A stretch of 64,000 nt of DNA, from assembly GCA_964621185.1 (NCBI GenBank), contig CAZULM010000016.1, positions 1 to 64,000 on the forward strand, in the 5' to 3' direction. Below the pieces are notes generated by a model, which was not told where the DNA came from, made no database searches, and was given only the letters and a program-made list of their open reading frames with translations. Origin of the DNA: M3007 sp964621185 (GTDB taxonomy: Bacteria; Bacteroidota; Bacteroidia; Chitinophagales; Saprospiraceae). The position numbers and the translations under genes are program-made. Within the stretch, counting starts at the first letter, position 1; every line of letters begins with the position of its first letter. This document shows positions 13,401 through 28,400 of the stretch, one piece after another.

Positions 13401-16400
13401 GGCTACCAGTTCAACAACCTCGTCCCTGGCACCTACAAATTGACGTTCAGCAGCCCGGGCTCTGGCTGGTCGGCAACGCCGCAAGACCAGGGCGGCAACG
13501 ATGCCGTTGATTCCGACATCAACCCAGGCTCGTTGATGACCGTCAACACGACGCTGACTTCCGGCGAAACAGACCTAACCTGGGATGCCGGCTTCTACAA
13601 CCATGCCACTATAGGCGACATGGTTTGGCAAGACAACGATGCCGACGGCATCCAGGATGCTGGTGAGCCAGGTCTGCCAAATGTGACCGTTACCCTTACC
13701 GGTACCACCGGGAATGGCGCTGCGGTTAGCTTGACCACTACCACCAACGCGAGCGGTATCTACACCTTTACAGGCTTGCAGCCAGGCACTTATGTGGTGA
13801 CCTTCTCCAGCCCAGGCCCAGGCTATGCCCTGAGCCCACAGGATCAAGGCGGCGACGACACCAAGGACAGCGATGCTGCGCCAGGCACCCTGGCAACCAT
13901 CCCAACGGTGCTGACTTCCGGCGAAACAGACCTTACCTGGGACGCTGGCTTCTACGGCAATGCTGAAATCGGGAACTTCGTTTGGGAAGACACAGACGGC
14001 GACGGTATCCAGGATGCTGGAGAACCAGGTATTTCGGGTGTGCCAGTGACCCTCAGCGGCACGGATGGCGCCGGCAACCCGGTGAACCTGACCACGACGA
14101 CTAATGGCAGCGGCCTTTACCTGTTCACCAATCTGGTGCCTGGTACGTACAACCTAACCTTTGGCACTCCTGCCGGCTACACCTTGTCGCCACAAGACCA
14201 GGGCGGCAACGATGCCCTCGACAGTGACCCGGCGCCGGGCACGCAACAGACGATCAACACCGTACTGACTGCTGGGGAAAGCGACCTTACTTGGGACGCA
14301 GGTTTCTACAAAACCTCTACCATTGGCGACTTCGTGTGGAACGACATCAACGGCAACGGCATCCAGGATGGCGGCGAACCAGGTATCCCGAATGTAACGG
14401 TCACCCTGACCGGCACAACGGGCAGCGGCGCACCCGTGTCCTTGACCACGACTACCAACGGCAGCGGCGGGTATCAGTTCACTGGTTTGCAGCCAGGCAC
14501 CTACAAGCTGACGTTCAGCAGCCCAGGCTCTACCTGGGCGGCAACGCCACAAGACCAGGGCGGCAACGACGCGGTGGATTCCGACATCAACCCAGGCACC
14601 TTGATGACCATCAACACCATCCTTACCTCGGGTGAAACAGACCTTACCTGGGACGCAGGTTTCTACCAAAAAGCAGAAATTGGCAACTTCGTATGGGATG
14701 ACCTGGATGCAGACGGTATCCAAGACGGCGGCGAGCCGGGTATTGCCAACGTTCCGGTTACTTTGAACGGAACAACAGGCAACGGCACGGCGGTTACTTT
14801 GACGACCACGACCAATGCTACCGGCTTCTACCTGTTCAACAACCTGCAGCCTGGCACCTACAACGTGACGTTTGGCACGCCTGCCGGCTACACCCTGTCG
14901 CCACAAGACCAGGGCGGCAACGATGCCCTCGACAGCGACGCGGCACCAGGTACGCAACAGACCATCAATACCGTACTGGTTTCGGGCGAGAGCGACCTCA
15001 CTTGGGATGCAGGTTTCTACAAAACGTCTGTTATCGGCGACTTTGTTTGGAACGACCTCGACGGCGATGGCATCCAGGATGCGGGCGAACCAGGCATTCC
15101 GAACCTGACCGTCACCCTGACCGGCACCGATGGCAACGGCAACCCAGTCACGTTGACCACCACGACCAACGGCGCGGGCGGCTACCAGTTCACTAACCTG
15201 GTGCCTGGAACCTACAAGCTGACGTTCAGCAGCCCAGGCTCCACTTGGGCAGCTTCGCCACAAGACCAGGGCGGCAACGATGCCCTGGATTCCGATATCA
15301 ACCCAGGCACGCTGATGACCATCAATACCGTGCTTACTTCTGGGGAGAGCGACCTCACTTGGGATGCAGGTTTCTACCAGAAAGCATCTATTGGTGACTT
15401 TGTTTGGTACGACCTCGACAAGGATGGTATCCAGGATTCCGGCGAACCGGGCATCCCGAACCTGACCGTTACCCTTACCGGCACAACAGGAAATGGCACA
15501 GCCGTCACCTTGACGACGACGACCAACGGCAGCGGCAATTACTTGTTCCAGGACCTGCAACCCGGCACGTACAAGATCACCTTCACGTCGCCCGGAGCAA
15601 ACTATACCGCGTCTCCGCAAGACCAGGGTGGCAACGATAACTTAGACAGCGATGGCAACCCAGGCACTTTGATGACAATAGACGAAGTCCTTGCTTCCGG
15701 CGAGTCGAACCTCAGCTACGACCAGGGCTTCTACCTGAACATCACCCTGACAACCCTGGTAGTGGATGTGAGCTGCTACAACGGTACAAACGGTTCTATT
15801 GACCTGACGGTGAACGGCGGAACAGCGCCCTACACTTATCTGTGGTCGAACGGCGCCACAACACAAGACCTGTCCGGGCTTTCAGTGGGCACCTATACCG
15901 TAACCGTGACGGATGTGAACGGATTCACGGCAACCACCAGCGCCGTTGTGAGCCAGCCGACCTTGCTGGTGCTTTCAACGACAAAAGTTGACGTGGCCTG
16001 CTTCGGTGGCGCAACGGGTTCTATCGACCTTACCGTGTCTGGCGGCTCACCGGCCTACAGCTACCTGTGGTCGAATGGCGCAACAACGCAAGACCTGACG
16101 GGTTTGACTGCCGGCACTTATACGGTGACCGTGACAGACTCCCACAACTGCACCATGACCATAAGCGCAACGGTTGGTCAGCCGACCGACCTGGCCTTGA
16201 GCGTGTCGGTGACCGACGTTCTCTGCAACGGCTTCTCCACGGGCGCCATCAACCTGACGGTAACGGGCGGCTCGCCGGCCTACACCTACCTGTGGTCAAC
16301 GGGCGCGACGACAGAAGACCTGTCTGGCCTGAACGCCGGCACTTACACCGTGACTGTGACGGATTCGCACAACTGTACGAAGACCATTAGCGCAACGGTG

Positions 16401-19400
16401 AACCAGGCTACGCTGATCGTGCTGAGCAGCACCGTGACCGACGTTCTCTGCTTCGGCGGCACGAACGGCGCGGTTGACCTGACGGTGACGGGCGGCAACG
16501 CACCATACACCTACAACTGGTCGAACGGCGCGACGACGCAAGATTTGAGCAACGTTGCAGCCGGCACTTACACCGTGACGGTGACCGACGCGAACAACTG
16601 CACCAAGACGGCCAGCGCAACGGTGAACCAGCCGACCGACCTCGTGTTGAGCCGGGTGGTGACCGACGTGCTCTGCTTCGGCGGCACGAACGGCGCGGTT
16701 GACCTTACAGTCACCGGTGGCTCACCAGGCTACACCTACAGCTGGTCGAATGGCGCGACGACGCAAGATTTGACAAACGTGGCAGCGGGAACTTACACCG
16801 TGACCGTGACGGACACGCACAACTGCACGAAGACGATCAGCGCGACCGTCAACCAGCCTACCGACCTCGTATTGAGCCGGTCAGTGACCGACGTGCTTTG
16901 CTTTGGCGGCACGAACGGCGCAGTTGACCTGACGGTTTCCGGCGGTTCGCCAGGCTATACATACATCTGGTCGAATGGCGCGACAACGCAAGATTTGAAC
17001 AACGTGGCAGCGGGAACTTACACCGTAACGGTGACGGACACGCACAACTGCACGAAGACGATCAGTGCTACGGTGAACCAGCCTACCAACCTCGTATTGA
17101 GCACTGTGGTGACCGACGTTCTCTGCAACGGCTTCTCCACGGGCGCGATCAACCTGACGGTGACGGGCGGCTCGCCGGCCTATACCTACCTGTGGTCAAC
17201 GGGCGCGACGACAGAAGACCTGTCTAACCTGAGCGCCGGCACCTACACCGTAACGGTGACGGATTCGCACAACTGTACGAAGACCGTCAGCGCGACGGTG
17301 AACCAATCTACCTTGATCGTGCTGAGCACCAGCGTAACCGACGTGCTTTGCTTCGGCGGCACGAACGGCGCGGTTGACCTGACGGTGACGGGCGGCAACG
17401 CACCATACACCTACAACTGGTCGAACGGCGCGACGACGCAAGATTTGAGCAACGTTGCAGCCGGCACTTACACCGTGACGGTGACCGACGCGAACAACTG
17501 CACCAAGACGGCCAGCGCAACGGTGAACCAGCCGACCGACCTCGTCCTGAGCCGGGTGGTGACCGACGTGCTCTGCTTCGGCGGCACGAACGGTGCAGTT
17601 GACCTGACCGTTTCCGGCGGTTCGCCAGGCTACACCTACAACTGGTCGAACGGCGCGACGACGCAAGATTTGAGCAACGTGGCAGCTGGCACTTACACCG
17701 TGACGGTGACCGACACGCACAACTGCACCAAGACGATCAGTGCAACGGTGAACCAGCCGACCGACCTCGTTCTGAGCCGGGTGGTGACCGACGTTCTCTG
17801 CTTCGGCGGCACGAACGGCGCGGTTGACCTGACGGTTTCCGGCGGTTCGCCAGGCTACACTTACAACTGGTCGAACGGCGCGACGACGCAAGATTTGAAC
17901 AACGTGGCAGCGGGTACTTACACTGTAACGGTAACGGACACGCACAACTGCACGAAGACGATCAGTGCTACGGTGAACCAGCCTACCAACCTCGTATTGA
18001 GCACTGTGGTGACCGACGTTCTCTGCAACGGCTTCTCCACGGGCGCGATCAACCTGACGGTGACGGGCGGCTCGCCGGCCTATACCTACCTGTGGTCAAC
18101 GGGCGCGACGACAGAAGACCTGTCTAACCTGAGCGCCGGCACCTACACCGTAACGGTGACGGATTCGCACAACTGTACGAAGACCGTCAGCGCGACGGTG
18201 AACCAATCTACCTTGATCGTGCTGAGCACCAGCGTAACCGACGTGCTTTGCTTCGGCGGCACGAACGGCGCGGTTGACCTGACGGTGACGGGCGGCAACG
18301 CACCATACACCTACAACTGGTCGAACGGCGCGACGACGCAAGATTTGAGCAACGTTGCAGCCGGCACTTACACCGTGACGGTGACCGACGCGAACAACTG
18401 CACCAAGACGGCCAGCGCAACGGTGAACCAGCCGACCGACCTCGTCCTGAGCCGGGTGGTGACCGACGTGCTCTGCTTCGGCGGCACGAACGGTGCAGTT
18501 GACCTGACCGTTTCCGGCGGTTCGCCAGGCTACACCTACAACTGGTCGAACGGCGCGACGACGCAAGATTTGAGCAACGTGGCAGCCGGCACTTACACCG
18601 TGACAGTGACCGACACGCACAACTGCACCAAGACGATCAGCGCAACGGTGAACCAGCCGACCGACCTCGTTCTGAGCCGGGTGGTAACCGACGTGCTCTG
18701 CTTCGGCGGCACGAACGGCGCGGTTGACCTGACGGTTTCCGGCGGCTCGCCAGGCTATACCTACAACTGGTCGAATGGCGCGACAACGCAAGATTTGAAC
18801 AACGTGGCAGCGGGTACCTACACGGTGACGGTGACGGATACGCACAACTGCACCAAGACGGTCAGCGCGACCGTCAACCAGCCGACCAACCTGGTGTTGA
18901 GCACAGTAGTGACAGATGTTGCCTGCAACGGCGGCACCACCGGCGCCATCAACCTGACGGTGACGGGAGGCTCGCCTGCATATACCTACCTGTGGAGCAC
19001 AGGCGCGACGACAGAAGACCTGTCTGGCCTGAGCGCTGGCACCTACACGGTAACGGTGACGGATTCGCACAACTGTACGAAGACGATCAGTGCAACGGTG
19101 AACCAATCTACCTTGATCGTGCTGAGCAGCACCGTGACCGACGTGCTCTGCTTCGGCGGCTCGAACGGCGCGGTTGACCTGACAGTTTCCGGCGGCAACA
19201 CGCCATACAGCTACTTGTGGTCGAACGGTGCAACAACGCAGGATTTGAACAACGTGGTGGCCGGCACCTACACCGTGACCGTAACCGATGCAAACGGTTG
19301 TACGAAGACAACAAGCGCGACCGTCAACCAGCCAACCGACCTCGTGTTGAGCCGGTCAGTGACCGACGTGCTTTGCTTCGGCGGCTCGAACGGCGCAGTT

Positions 19401-22400
19401 GACCTGACGGTTTCCGGCGGCTCACCAGCCTACACCTACATCTGGTCGAATGGCGCAACAACGCAAGATTTGACAAACGTAGTAGCGGGTACCTACACGG
19501 TGACGGTGACGGATTCGCACAATTGTACGAAGACCATCAGCGCGACGGTGAACCAACCTACCAACCTGGTATTGAGCACACAAGTGTTCAATGTCTCTTG
19601 CAATGGCGGGGCAACAGGTTCTATCGACCTGACCGTATCTGGCGGCTCACCCGCTTACACCTACTTGTGGAGCAATGGCGCTACCACGCAGGACATCTTC
19701 AACCTCTCTGCAGGAACTTACACAGTGACTGTGACAGACTCGCACAACTGTACCAAAACCATTTCGGCTGCGGTACAGCAAGCAAGCCTGCTGGTTGCCA
19801 CGGAAACGCATACCAACATCCTTTGTAACGGTAGCGCTACTGGCTCGATCAATGTTACTGTATCGGGTGGAACCCCTGCTTATAGCTATCAATGGAACGA
19901 CGGCCCGCAAACGGAAGATCGTTTCAACCTCACAGCAGGTACCTACACCGTGACGGTAACGGATGCCAACCAGTGCACTGTTTCTGTTTCTGCTACCATT
20001 ACCCAGCCACCAGCCCTTGTATTGTCCACCTCGGTGACGAATATCTTGTGCAATGGCGGTTCAGAAGGGGCCATCGACCTCACCGTAACCGGTGGCGTTG
20101 CACCATACACCTACGCATGGGGCAATGGGCAAACCACGCAAGACCTGAACACGCTGCCTGCCGGCACTTATTGTGTGACGGTAACGGATGCCAACGCTTG
20201 TACAAAAACAACTTGTGCAACAGTTACACAACCGCCAGCACTGGGCGGCATAGCGGTAGCATCGCCGGTATCTTGCTTCGGCGGCAGCAACGGGTCTATC
20301 AACCTCACGGTTTCCGGCGGTACACCGGGCTACACCTTCGCATGGAGCAATGGCGCCACCACGGAAGACCTGACCAACCTTACGGCTGGCTCTTACAACG
20401 TGGCCATTACAGATGCCAACGGTTGTGTGGCGTTTGCCAGCGCAACGGTTACCCAGCCCACTGAGCTCAGCCCGAGCGTGGTGGTGACGGACGTGGCTTG
20501 CAACGGCGGCAACACGGGCGCGGTTGACCTCTCTGTTTCTGGCGGAACGCCCGGCTATACATACATCTGGACAACAGGCGCCACTACCCAGGATATTTCA
20601 AACCTGACAGCTGGCACATACACTGTAACCGTTACAGATGCGAACGGTTGCACCAAGTCTGTAGTCGCCGTGGTGGGTGAAAACACCTCCATCCAGGCAA
20701 GCACCGTTGTGACAAATACCAATTGCTTCGGTAGCGCCGACGGTTCCATCGACCTCACCGTTACAGGTGGCGCAGGTGGCTATACCTACGACTGGTCGAA
20801 CAACGGGCCTCAAAACCCGGATACCGATCCGCAGGATTTGCTCAATGTACCAGCGGGCACCTATACAGTTACGATCACCGATGCCAATGGCTGTCAGAAG
20901 ATCGTAACGGCCACTGTAGGCCAGCCGACGCAGATTCTGTTGACAGGAGTTGTTACGCCAGTGGCTTGCTTCGGCGGCTCGAACGGCGCCATCAACCTCA
21001 CCGCGAGCGGCGGTACGCCTGACTACACCTACTTGTGGTCGAATGGCGCGACAACGGAAGACTTGAACGGCCTCTCCTCAGGCACTTATACGGTCACTGC
21101 TACCGACAGTCACGGCTGTACCAGAACCTTCTCGGCAACCGTGACCCAGCCAACACTGCTCAACCCGAGCGTCGTAGTGACCAATGTCGCTTGTTTCGGT
21201 GGCAACACAGGCTCTATCGACTTGAGCGTGAGCGGTGGCACCCCGGGTTACACCTATCTGTGGTCGAACGGCGCAACCACACAAGACATATTTGGCCTTG
21301 TGATTGGAACCTACACCGTGACGGTAACTGATGCCAATGGTTGTACAAAAACCATTTCCGGTACGGTAACGCAGCCCGATCCGCTTGATGCCTCAGCAAT
21401 AATCACAAAGGTTATCGGCTGCACAGGCGGCAACAACGGTGCGATTGACCTCACGGTAACTGGCGGCACACCTGGCTACACTTACCTGTGGTCGAACGGT
21501 GCTACTACCCAGGATATTTCTAACCTTGCGGCAGGCACGTACACCGTAACGATCAGGGATTCTAAAAACTGCTCGCTTGTCCGGTCATTTGTTGTCGATC
21601 AATTTGGCGACCTGTTGGCCTCCATCGTTGGCACAAACCCATCCTGCGCCGGCACGGCAACTGGATCGGCTGACCTCACGGTTTCAGGCGGCTTGATGCC
21701 GTACAGCTACCATTGGTCAAACAATGCCACGACAGAAGACCTGTTCAACCTCGTCGCTGGAACTTATGCCGTGACAGTAACCGATGCCAACAATTGCACC
21801 GCAGTTGCAAGTGTCACGCTGGTCGATCCGACCATCTTCCTGACGGCCATCCCAACGCCGGTGAAATGCTTCGGCGGCAATGACGGTTCCATCAACCTCA
21901 CGGCAACAGGCGGCAACGGTGGCTTCACTTTCAGTTGGAGCAACGGCTCTTCCAGCGAAGACCCGACCGGCCTAAGCGCAGGCACCTACACCGTTACCGT
22001 AACGGATGTTAACGGTTGCACCAAAACGATTAGCGCAACCGTGACCCAACCGCCGGCACTGGCTGTGACGGGCGTTACGACCAATGTGTCTTGCAATGGC
22101 GGCAGCAACGGCGCCATCAACATCACGGCATCGGGCGGTACGCCACCTTACACCTACCTCTGGTCAAATGGTTCGACAACCGAAGACCAAACAGGCTTGT
22201 CGATCGGCACGTACACCGTAACGGTGACAGATGTGAACAACTGCACCAGAACCGCAGCGTTCACCATCACCCAGCCGCCGGTGTTGTCTGTCAACGTGCA
22301 GAACATCGATCCATCTTGTATCGGTGTCAACAACGGCGCTGTCAGGATCAACGTGACGGGTGGTACGCCGGGCTACACATTCCTGTGGTCGAACGGCACT

Positions 22401-25400
22401 ACCCAGCAAAACCTGAACAACGTGGGTGCAGGCACCTACTGCGTGACGGTAACAGACAGCAGGGGCTGTACGGCGACCCTTTGCGCGACGGTGGTAAATT
22501 CGCCAGAAATCCTCCTGAGCGTATCGGTGACCAATGTGTCTTGCAACGGCGGCAGCAATGGCGCCATCAACCTGACCGTTACCGGCGGCACGCCTGGGTT
22601 CACCTTCCAATGGTCGAACGGGTTCACGTCGGAAGACTTGACCAACCGGACCGCAGGCACCTACACCGTTACAGTCACTGATGCCAACGGCTGTACCAAA
22701 TCGATCAGTGCGACCATTACCCAGCCTCCAGCAATAAACATCACCTCAACATCTGAGCCTGTTTCCTGCAACGGCGGTAACAATGGTTCGATCAACATCA
22801 CGGTGACAGGCGGTACGCCTCCTTTCAGCTACCAGTGGTCGAACGGAGCAACCACGGAAGACATCGTTGGCTTACAGGCTGGCATGTACACCGTGACCGT
22901 AACAGATGCCAATGGTTGCACCAAAACGCATACCCGTTCGGTTACACAACCACCAGCGATTGGCTTGTCAATGGCCGTGACCATCGGCTGCGATGGCCTG
23001 ACCACGATAGACTTGTCTGTAAACGGCGGTACCACATCTTGCGGCATCCCATACTACACCTACCAATGGTCGAATGGGGCCATATCGCAAGACCTCGTGG
23101 GCGTGCCAAGCTGTGAAACCTACTCGGTTACGGTGACAGACTGCAACGGTTGCGTGAAAACAACCTCTGTTACCATCCCGTGCGTGCAAGCAATGGACCT
23201 GTCAACCCAGGTGACGCATGTTGATTGCTACGGTGGCAGCAACGGCGCCATCGACCTGACGGTTACGGGCGGATTTGGTGGTTACACCTATATGTGGAAC
23301 AACAACGCCACCACCCAAGACCTTAGCAACCTCACTTCGGGTATTTACGCGGTGACGGTTACCGACAACCACGGGTGCAAAGCATACCGCACTGTTGTGG
23401 TGACGCAGCCTACAGACTTCCGGGTGATCACCTCCTCAACCTCTGCGGGTTGCGGTGGCAACACGGGCACGATCACGGTGGACGTTACCCTCGGCGGCAT
23501 CGCTCCTTGGAGCTACAACTGGTCGTCCTCTTGCGGCGCTACGGGCACTGGCTCTTCCACAACTGAGCCGTTTACCATCACCGGCTTGCAAGGTGGCTGT
23601 ACCTACAACCTGACCATCACCAATGGAAATGGCTGTACGGAAACTGCAACCCAAGCGGTGAGCGGCGGCGGCACTGGCCTGACCGTGTCTGCAGTGGCAA
23701 CCAACGCATCCTGTGGCCAGTCGAACGGCACAGTCACCACGACCGTTACCGGCGGCGCCGCACCGTTCTCCTACACCTGGAGCAATGGCGCTACGACGGC
23801 AAACCTGACAGGCGTTCCTGCAGGAACTTACTGCGTCACCGTCAGCGACGTTTCCGGCTGCTCCGGCACGGCCTGCGCAACAGTTACCCAGGCCAACGGG
23901 CCGAACATCACGGTTGTTTCCACCACCAATGTCAACTGCTTCGGTGGCAACAATGGTGCGATAAACATCAACGTGACCGGTGGCACAACGCCATATACCT
24001 ACATCTGGACGAACGGAGCGACGACCCAGGACCTTAACAACCTGGTGGCCGAAACCTATTGTGTAACAGTGAGCGATGCGGGCGGCTGTACGGCAACGGC
24101 GTGTGTGACCATCACCCAGCCGACCCAGCTTGTGGCCACTGCGACCTCAACACCCGCAGCTTGCGGCCAGTCGAATGGTTCTGTAACCGTGACAGCAACG
24201 GGCGGCACACCAGGCTACAGCTACCTGTGGACCACAGGCGCCACTACCCAGACGGTAACAGGCTTGGCAGCAGGATCGTATTGCGTTACCGTGACCGATT
24301 CGAAAGGCTGCACGAAAACAGCCTGTGCAACAGTCGGCTCAACTGGCGGCCTCACGGCAACAACCAGCACCACTCCGGCACAGTGCTTCGGCGCTTGCAA
24401 CGGCACCATCACAGTTGATGTCGCCAATGGCACACCGAACTACTCCTACAACTGGACGAATGCCGGCGGTGCGGTTGGAAGCGGTGGCCCGATCGGAGCT
24501 GAACCGTTCACCATTACCGGACTCTGTGCCTCTACCTACACTGTCACAGTGACGGATGGCAATGGATGTACGGCAGTTGTGACGGCAACCGTAGGCCAGC
24601 CAAGCCAGATCGTCGCCACGACAACTACGACTCCAGCTTCTTGCGGGCTTACAAATGGCAGCGTCAACCTGACCGTGTCTGGTGGGAATTCACCATACAA
24701 CTACATCTGGAGCAACGGTGCTACAACGCAAGACCTGGCGAATGTCGGCGCTGGAACATACTGCGTCACCATTACCGACGCATTCGGCTGCAGCAGGACA
24801 ACCTGCGCTACAGTAGGCTCCGCCAACGGCCCGAACCTGACGATAAGCTCGACCAACGTGCTTTGCTTCGGCGGCAACAATGGTTCGATCAACTTGTCGG
24901 TCACAGGCGGCACCACGCCATACACCTATCTGTGGTCTAACGCTGCTACCACGCAGGATTTGAACAACCTCACCGCAGGCCAATACTGCGTAACCGTGAC
25001 CGATGCCAGCAACTGTACGGCAACCACTTGTGTGACCATCACACAGCCAGCCGCTCCAGTCACCATCACTGGAATCGTCACAGATGCAGCTTGCAACCTG
25101 AACAACGGCGCAGTGAACATCACGCCTGCAGGCGGCACAACCCCGTACACTTACTTGTGGACGGGCGGCGCCACCACGCAAGACCTCAACAATGTGGGTG
25201 CAGGAACCTACTGCGTAACAGTCACCGATGCGAACGGTTGCTCTAAGACGGCATGCTTCACCGTACAGCAAGGCAATTGCTGCGTTTCAACGGCAGTCGG
25301 CAACCCAACCACCGCTTGTGGCACCGCCAACGGTTCCCTGACGGTGAACGTCGTCAACGGCGCCGCGCCATACAACTGGGTATTGAGCACTGGCCCAACG

Positions 25401-28400
25401 GGAACTTCCCAGAATGCCATCTTCACCATCCCAGGCCTGGCGGCTGGCTCATACTGCGTCACGATCACGGATCAGGCTGGTTGCACTTCAACCGCTTGCG
25501 CAGTGGTGAACTCCACAGGCACCTTCAGTTTGATACCGCTCCATATCTGCGCCCCAACTTGCGGCCAGGTGGACGGAAACGTGATCATAGATGTCGTGGG
25601 CGGCGTAGGCCCGTACACCTTCAACTGGGCAGGCACTGCCGGCACAGGAACAGGCACTTCGGCTACCGAACCGATCACCATCAACGGCCTGGTGTCGGGC
25701 AGCTTCTGTGTCACCATTACAGATGCCACTGGCTGTAACGCAGTCTTCTGCGCGCCAATACCGAACGCTACCGGCCTCATCGTCGGCGCGACGGGAACTT
25801 GCGCAACGTTCTGCGGCGGCACCGATGGCAAGCTCACCGTCGGCGTGTTCAACGGAACCGGCCCATACACCTACAATTGGACAGATGCCGACGGCAACGA
25901 AGGCACTGGCACCGGAACGGGCAACCCATTTGTGATCCCGAACCTGCCTGCCGGAAACTACGACGTCACGGTCACCAGCCTCGAAGGTTGTACCGGAACT
26001 GCTTCGGCTGAAATAACGAAGGTCACTTTGATTACCGCAACAGCCGCCACAACAGGCGTTACCTGCGGCGGCAACCAGGGCACCATCAACATCAACGTCG
26101 AAAACGGTTCCGGCCCATACACCTGGACGGGCATCGGCAACGGCGGCACCTCGGCAACTGAACCGATTGTTATTACCGGCCTCACTTCTGGAACCTACAC
26201 CATTTCAGTGGTGGATGGCAACGGCTGCGACGTTTCGGTAACGGCCACGGTTGGCGGCAACATCGGTGGTATCGCCTTCAACGATTTCAACGCCGACTGC
26301 GACTTCGGCAGCAACGAGTTCGGCCTCGACAGCGTACTGGTTTACCTCTACGAGTGCAACAACCCGCTGCCTGTCGATTCTATCTGGTCGGATGAAAACG
26401 GCGCGTTCTTGTTCCCGAACTTGAACAACTATCCGTACCGCCTCGAATTCGTGGTAGTGAAAGACTCTTGCTGCCTCAAACCTTCGCTCGCTTGCGCAGG
26501 TGTGGGCGCCACGGTTCAGTTCATCACCGCAGCCAACTGCGACGTGCGCGTAGGCTTCCTGAACCCGGCAGACTACTGCCAGAAGGATCCTGTGATCGCA
26601 TTCTCCTGTTTCGCACAAGGCAAGACAGACCAGGTGACATCGCAGGTGATCGGCTTGATACCATACAACGCGATTGACCGCACGGAGATTTACGGCAACG
26701 TTGCGGCCAACAACGAGCTCATCGGATCGGTTTACGGAATGGCTTACGACCGCTCCAACAAGTACCTCTACGCTTCCGCATTCCTGAAGCGCCACGTAGG
26801 ACTTGGTGAGCTTGGCCTCGGCGGCATTTACCGTGTCGATTACCACAACGGCGCCAACAACCCGACTGTCACGAAGGTTTACACTGTGCCAAATGTGGGT
26901 TCTGTCATCCGCCCGGCTGACCTGAGCGCGCCCGACGTGCCAAGCATGGACACGGATGCGTTCGGCAAAGTCGGCAAGGTAGGCCTCGGCGACCTGGATA
27001 TCTCTGGCGACAACACGCTGTGGACGGTCAACCTGAACACCCGCAACCTCGTTCGGGTGGACAGCATCCTGACCAATAACCCGACATCGGTCGAAATCCC
27101 GATCACTTCGGCGCCCAACTGCTCAAACGGCGTATTCCGCCCGCTCGGCTTGCACGTCGATTGCGACAAGATTTATGTCGGTGGCGTATGTACGGGTGAA
27201 AATGCGAACGGCACGTCGAACGACCTCTCGGCTTCCATACATGTGTACAACACCCGCACCAACACCTGGTCGATGGTATTGAGCTGGAGCCTGGCACTCC
27301 CCGCCTACAACCACGGCGACATCGTGGGCAGCGTCAACCAAAACCTTGCCCAGTGCAAGGAGTGGGAGACCTGGACGGATGTCTATACCGAGCGCAACCT
27401 GGTGGCGAACACCGGTGCCGGCGAGCCTTCCAATATCTTCAATGGCAACTTTGAGATCATTGGTGGCGGCCCAACCGGCGCTGAGTTCCGCTGCCGCGGC
27501 CAAGCGATGGTTTCCGACATCGAGATCACCCGCGAAGGCATGATGGTCATTGCGATGATGGACCGCAGCGGGCACCAGTTCGGCTACCGCCAGCACCGCC
27601 CGAACACCGATCAGGGCAACCCGATCTCGGCCAGCGCAGGTGGCGATATACTCGCTGCATACCCGATCAACAACGTTTGGACACTGGAGAACAACGGCAC
27701 CATCCCAGGCTTGAACCGCACCAGCGTATTTGGGCCTAACTCCAACGATGGCCCAGGCGGAGGTGAGTTCTTCTACGACAACACGCGCTACACCCACCTC
27801 GACGCAGAAGCTGGTGGCCTGTTGTACGTTCCTGGCCGCGACGAGCTGCTGGGCGCCATCAACAACCCGAACACTTCTGAGTACAACTTCGGTGGTGGCG
27901 TGGTGTACTACGACCTGCTGCACGGCAATACGACGCGCAACGACCTCACGCTCCTCGACCCGGTGGCAAGCTCCGTCGGTATCGGCATGGCCAACACGAT
28001 AGGCGACCTCGAAGCACTTTGCGACGAAGCGCCCATCCAGATCGGCAACTACGTTTGGAACGATGCCAACGAAGACGGTATCCAGGATCCATGCGAAAGC
28101 CCGATTCCAGGCGTGCTCGTCAGCCTGTACGACGACAATGGCAAATTGCTCGCCAGCACCGTGACAGGCCAAAACGGCGAATACTACTTCACGGGCATCG
28201 GCACCGTCAACGAAGCGTGGATCGCAACGCCAGGGCACGACAGCATCCAGCCGTTCACCAAGTACAAGATCGTGTTTGGTAAGAACGCCAACCTCAATCA
28301 GTTCAACGTGAATACGGAGAAACTGATCGTCAACGGCGTGAAATTCCACCTCACGATCCCGAACGTAGGCATCGGCTGGCACAAAGACTGGAACGACTCC

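Noticed and set aside
10455..13484. Very long minus-strand open frames opposite the giant gene (for example 10455-13484 and 5574-7112)
   Set aside because: They mirror the repeat period of the plus-strand protein and have low-complexity Arg/Val/Gly-rich content with no family pattern; the GC-rich repeat simply lacks stops on the other strand.
1..26270. Regular short repeats that could be taken for a CRISPR array
   Set aside because: The period is 225 bp (or about 355 bp), the units are coding throughout, and there are no unique spacers or cas genes.
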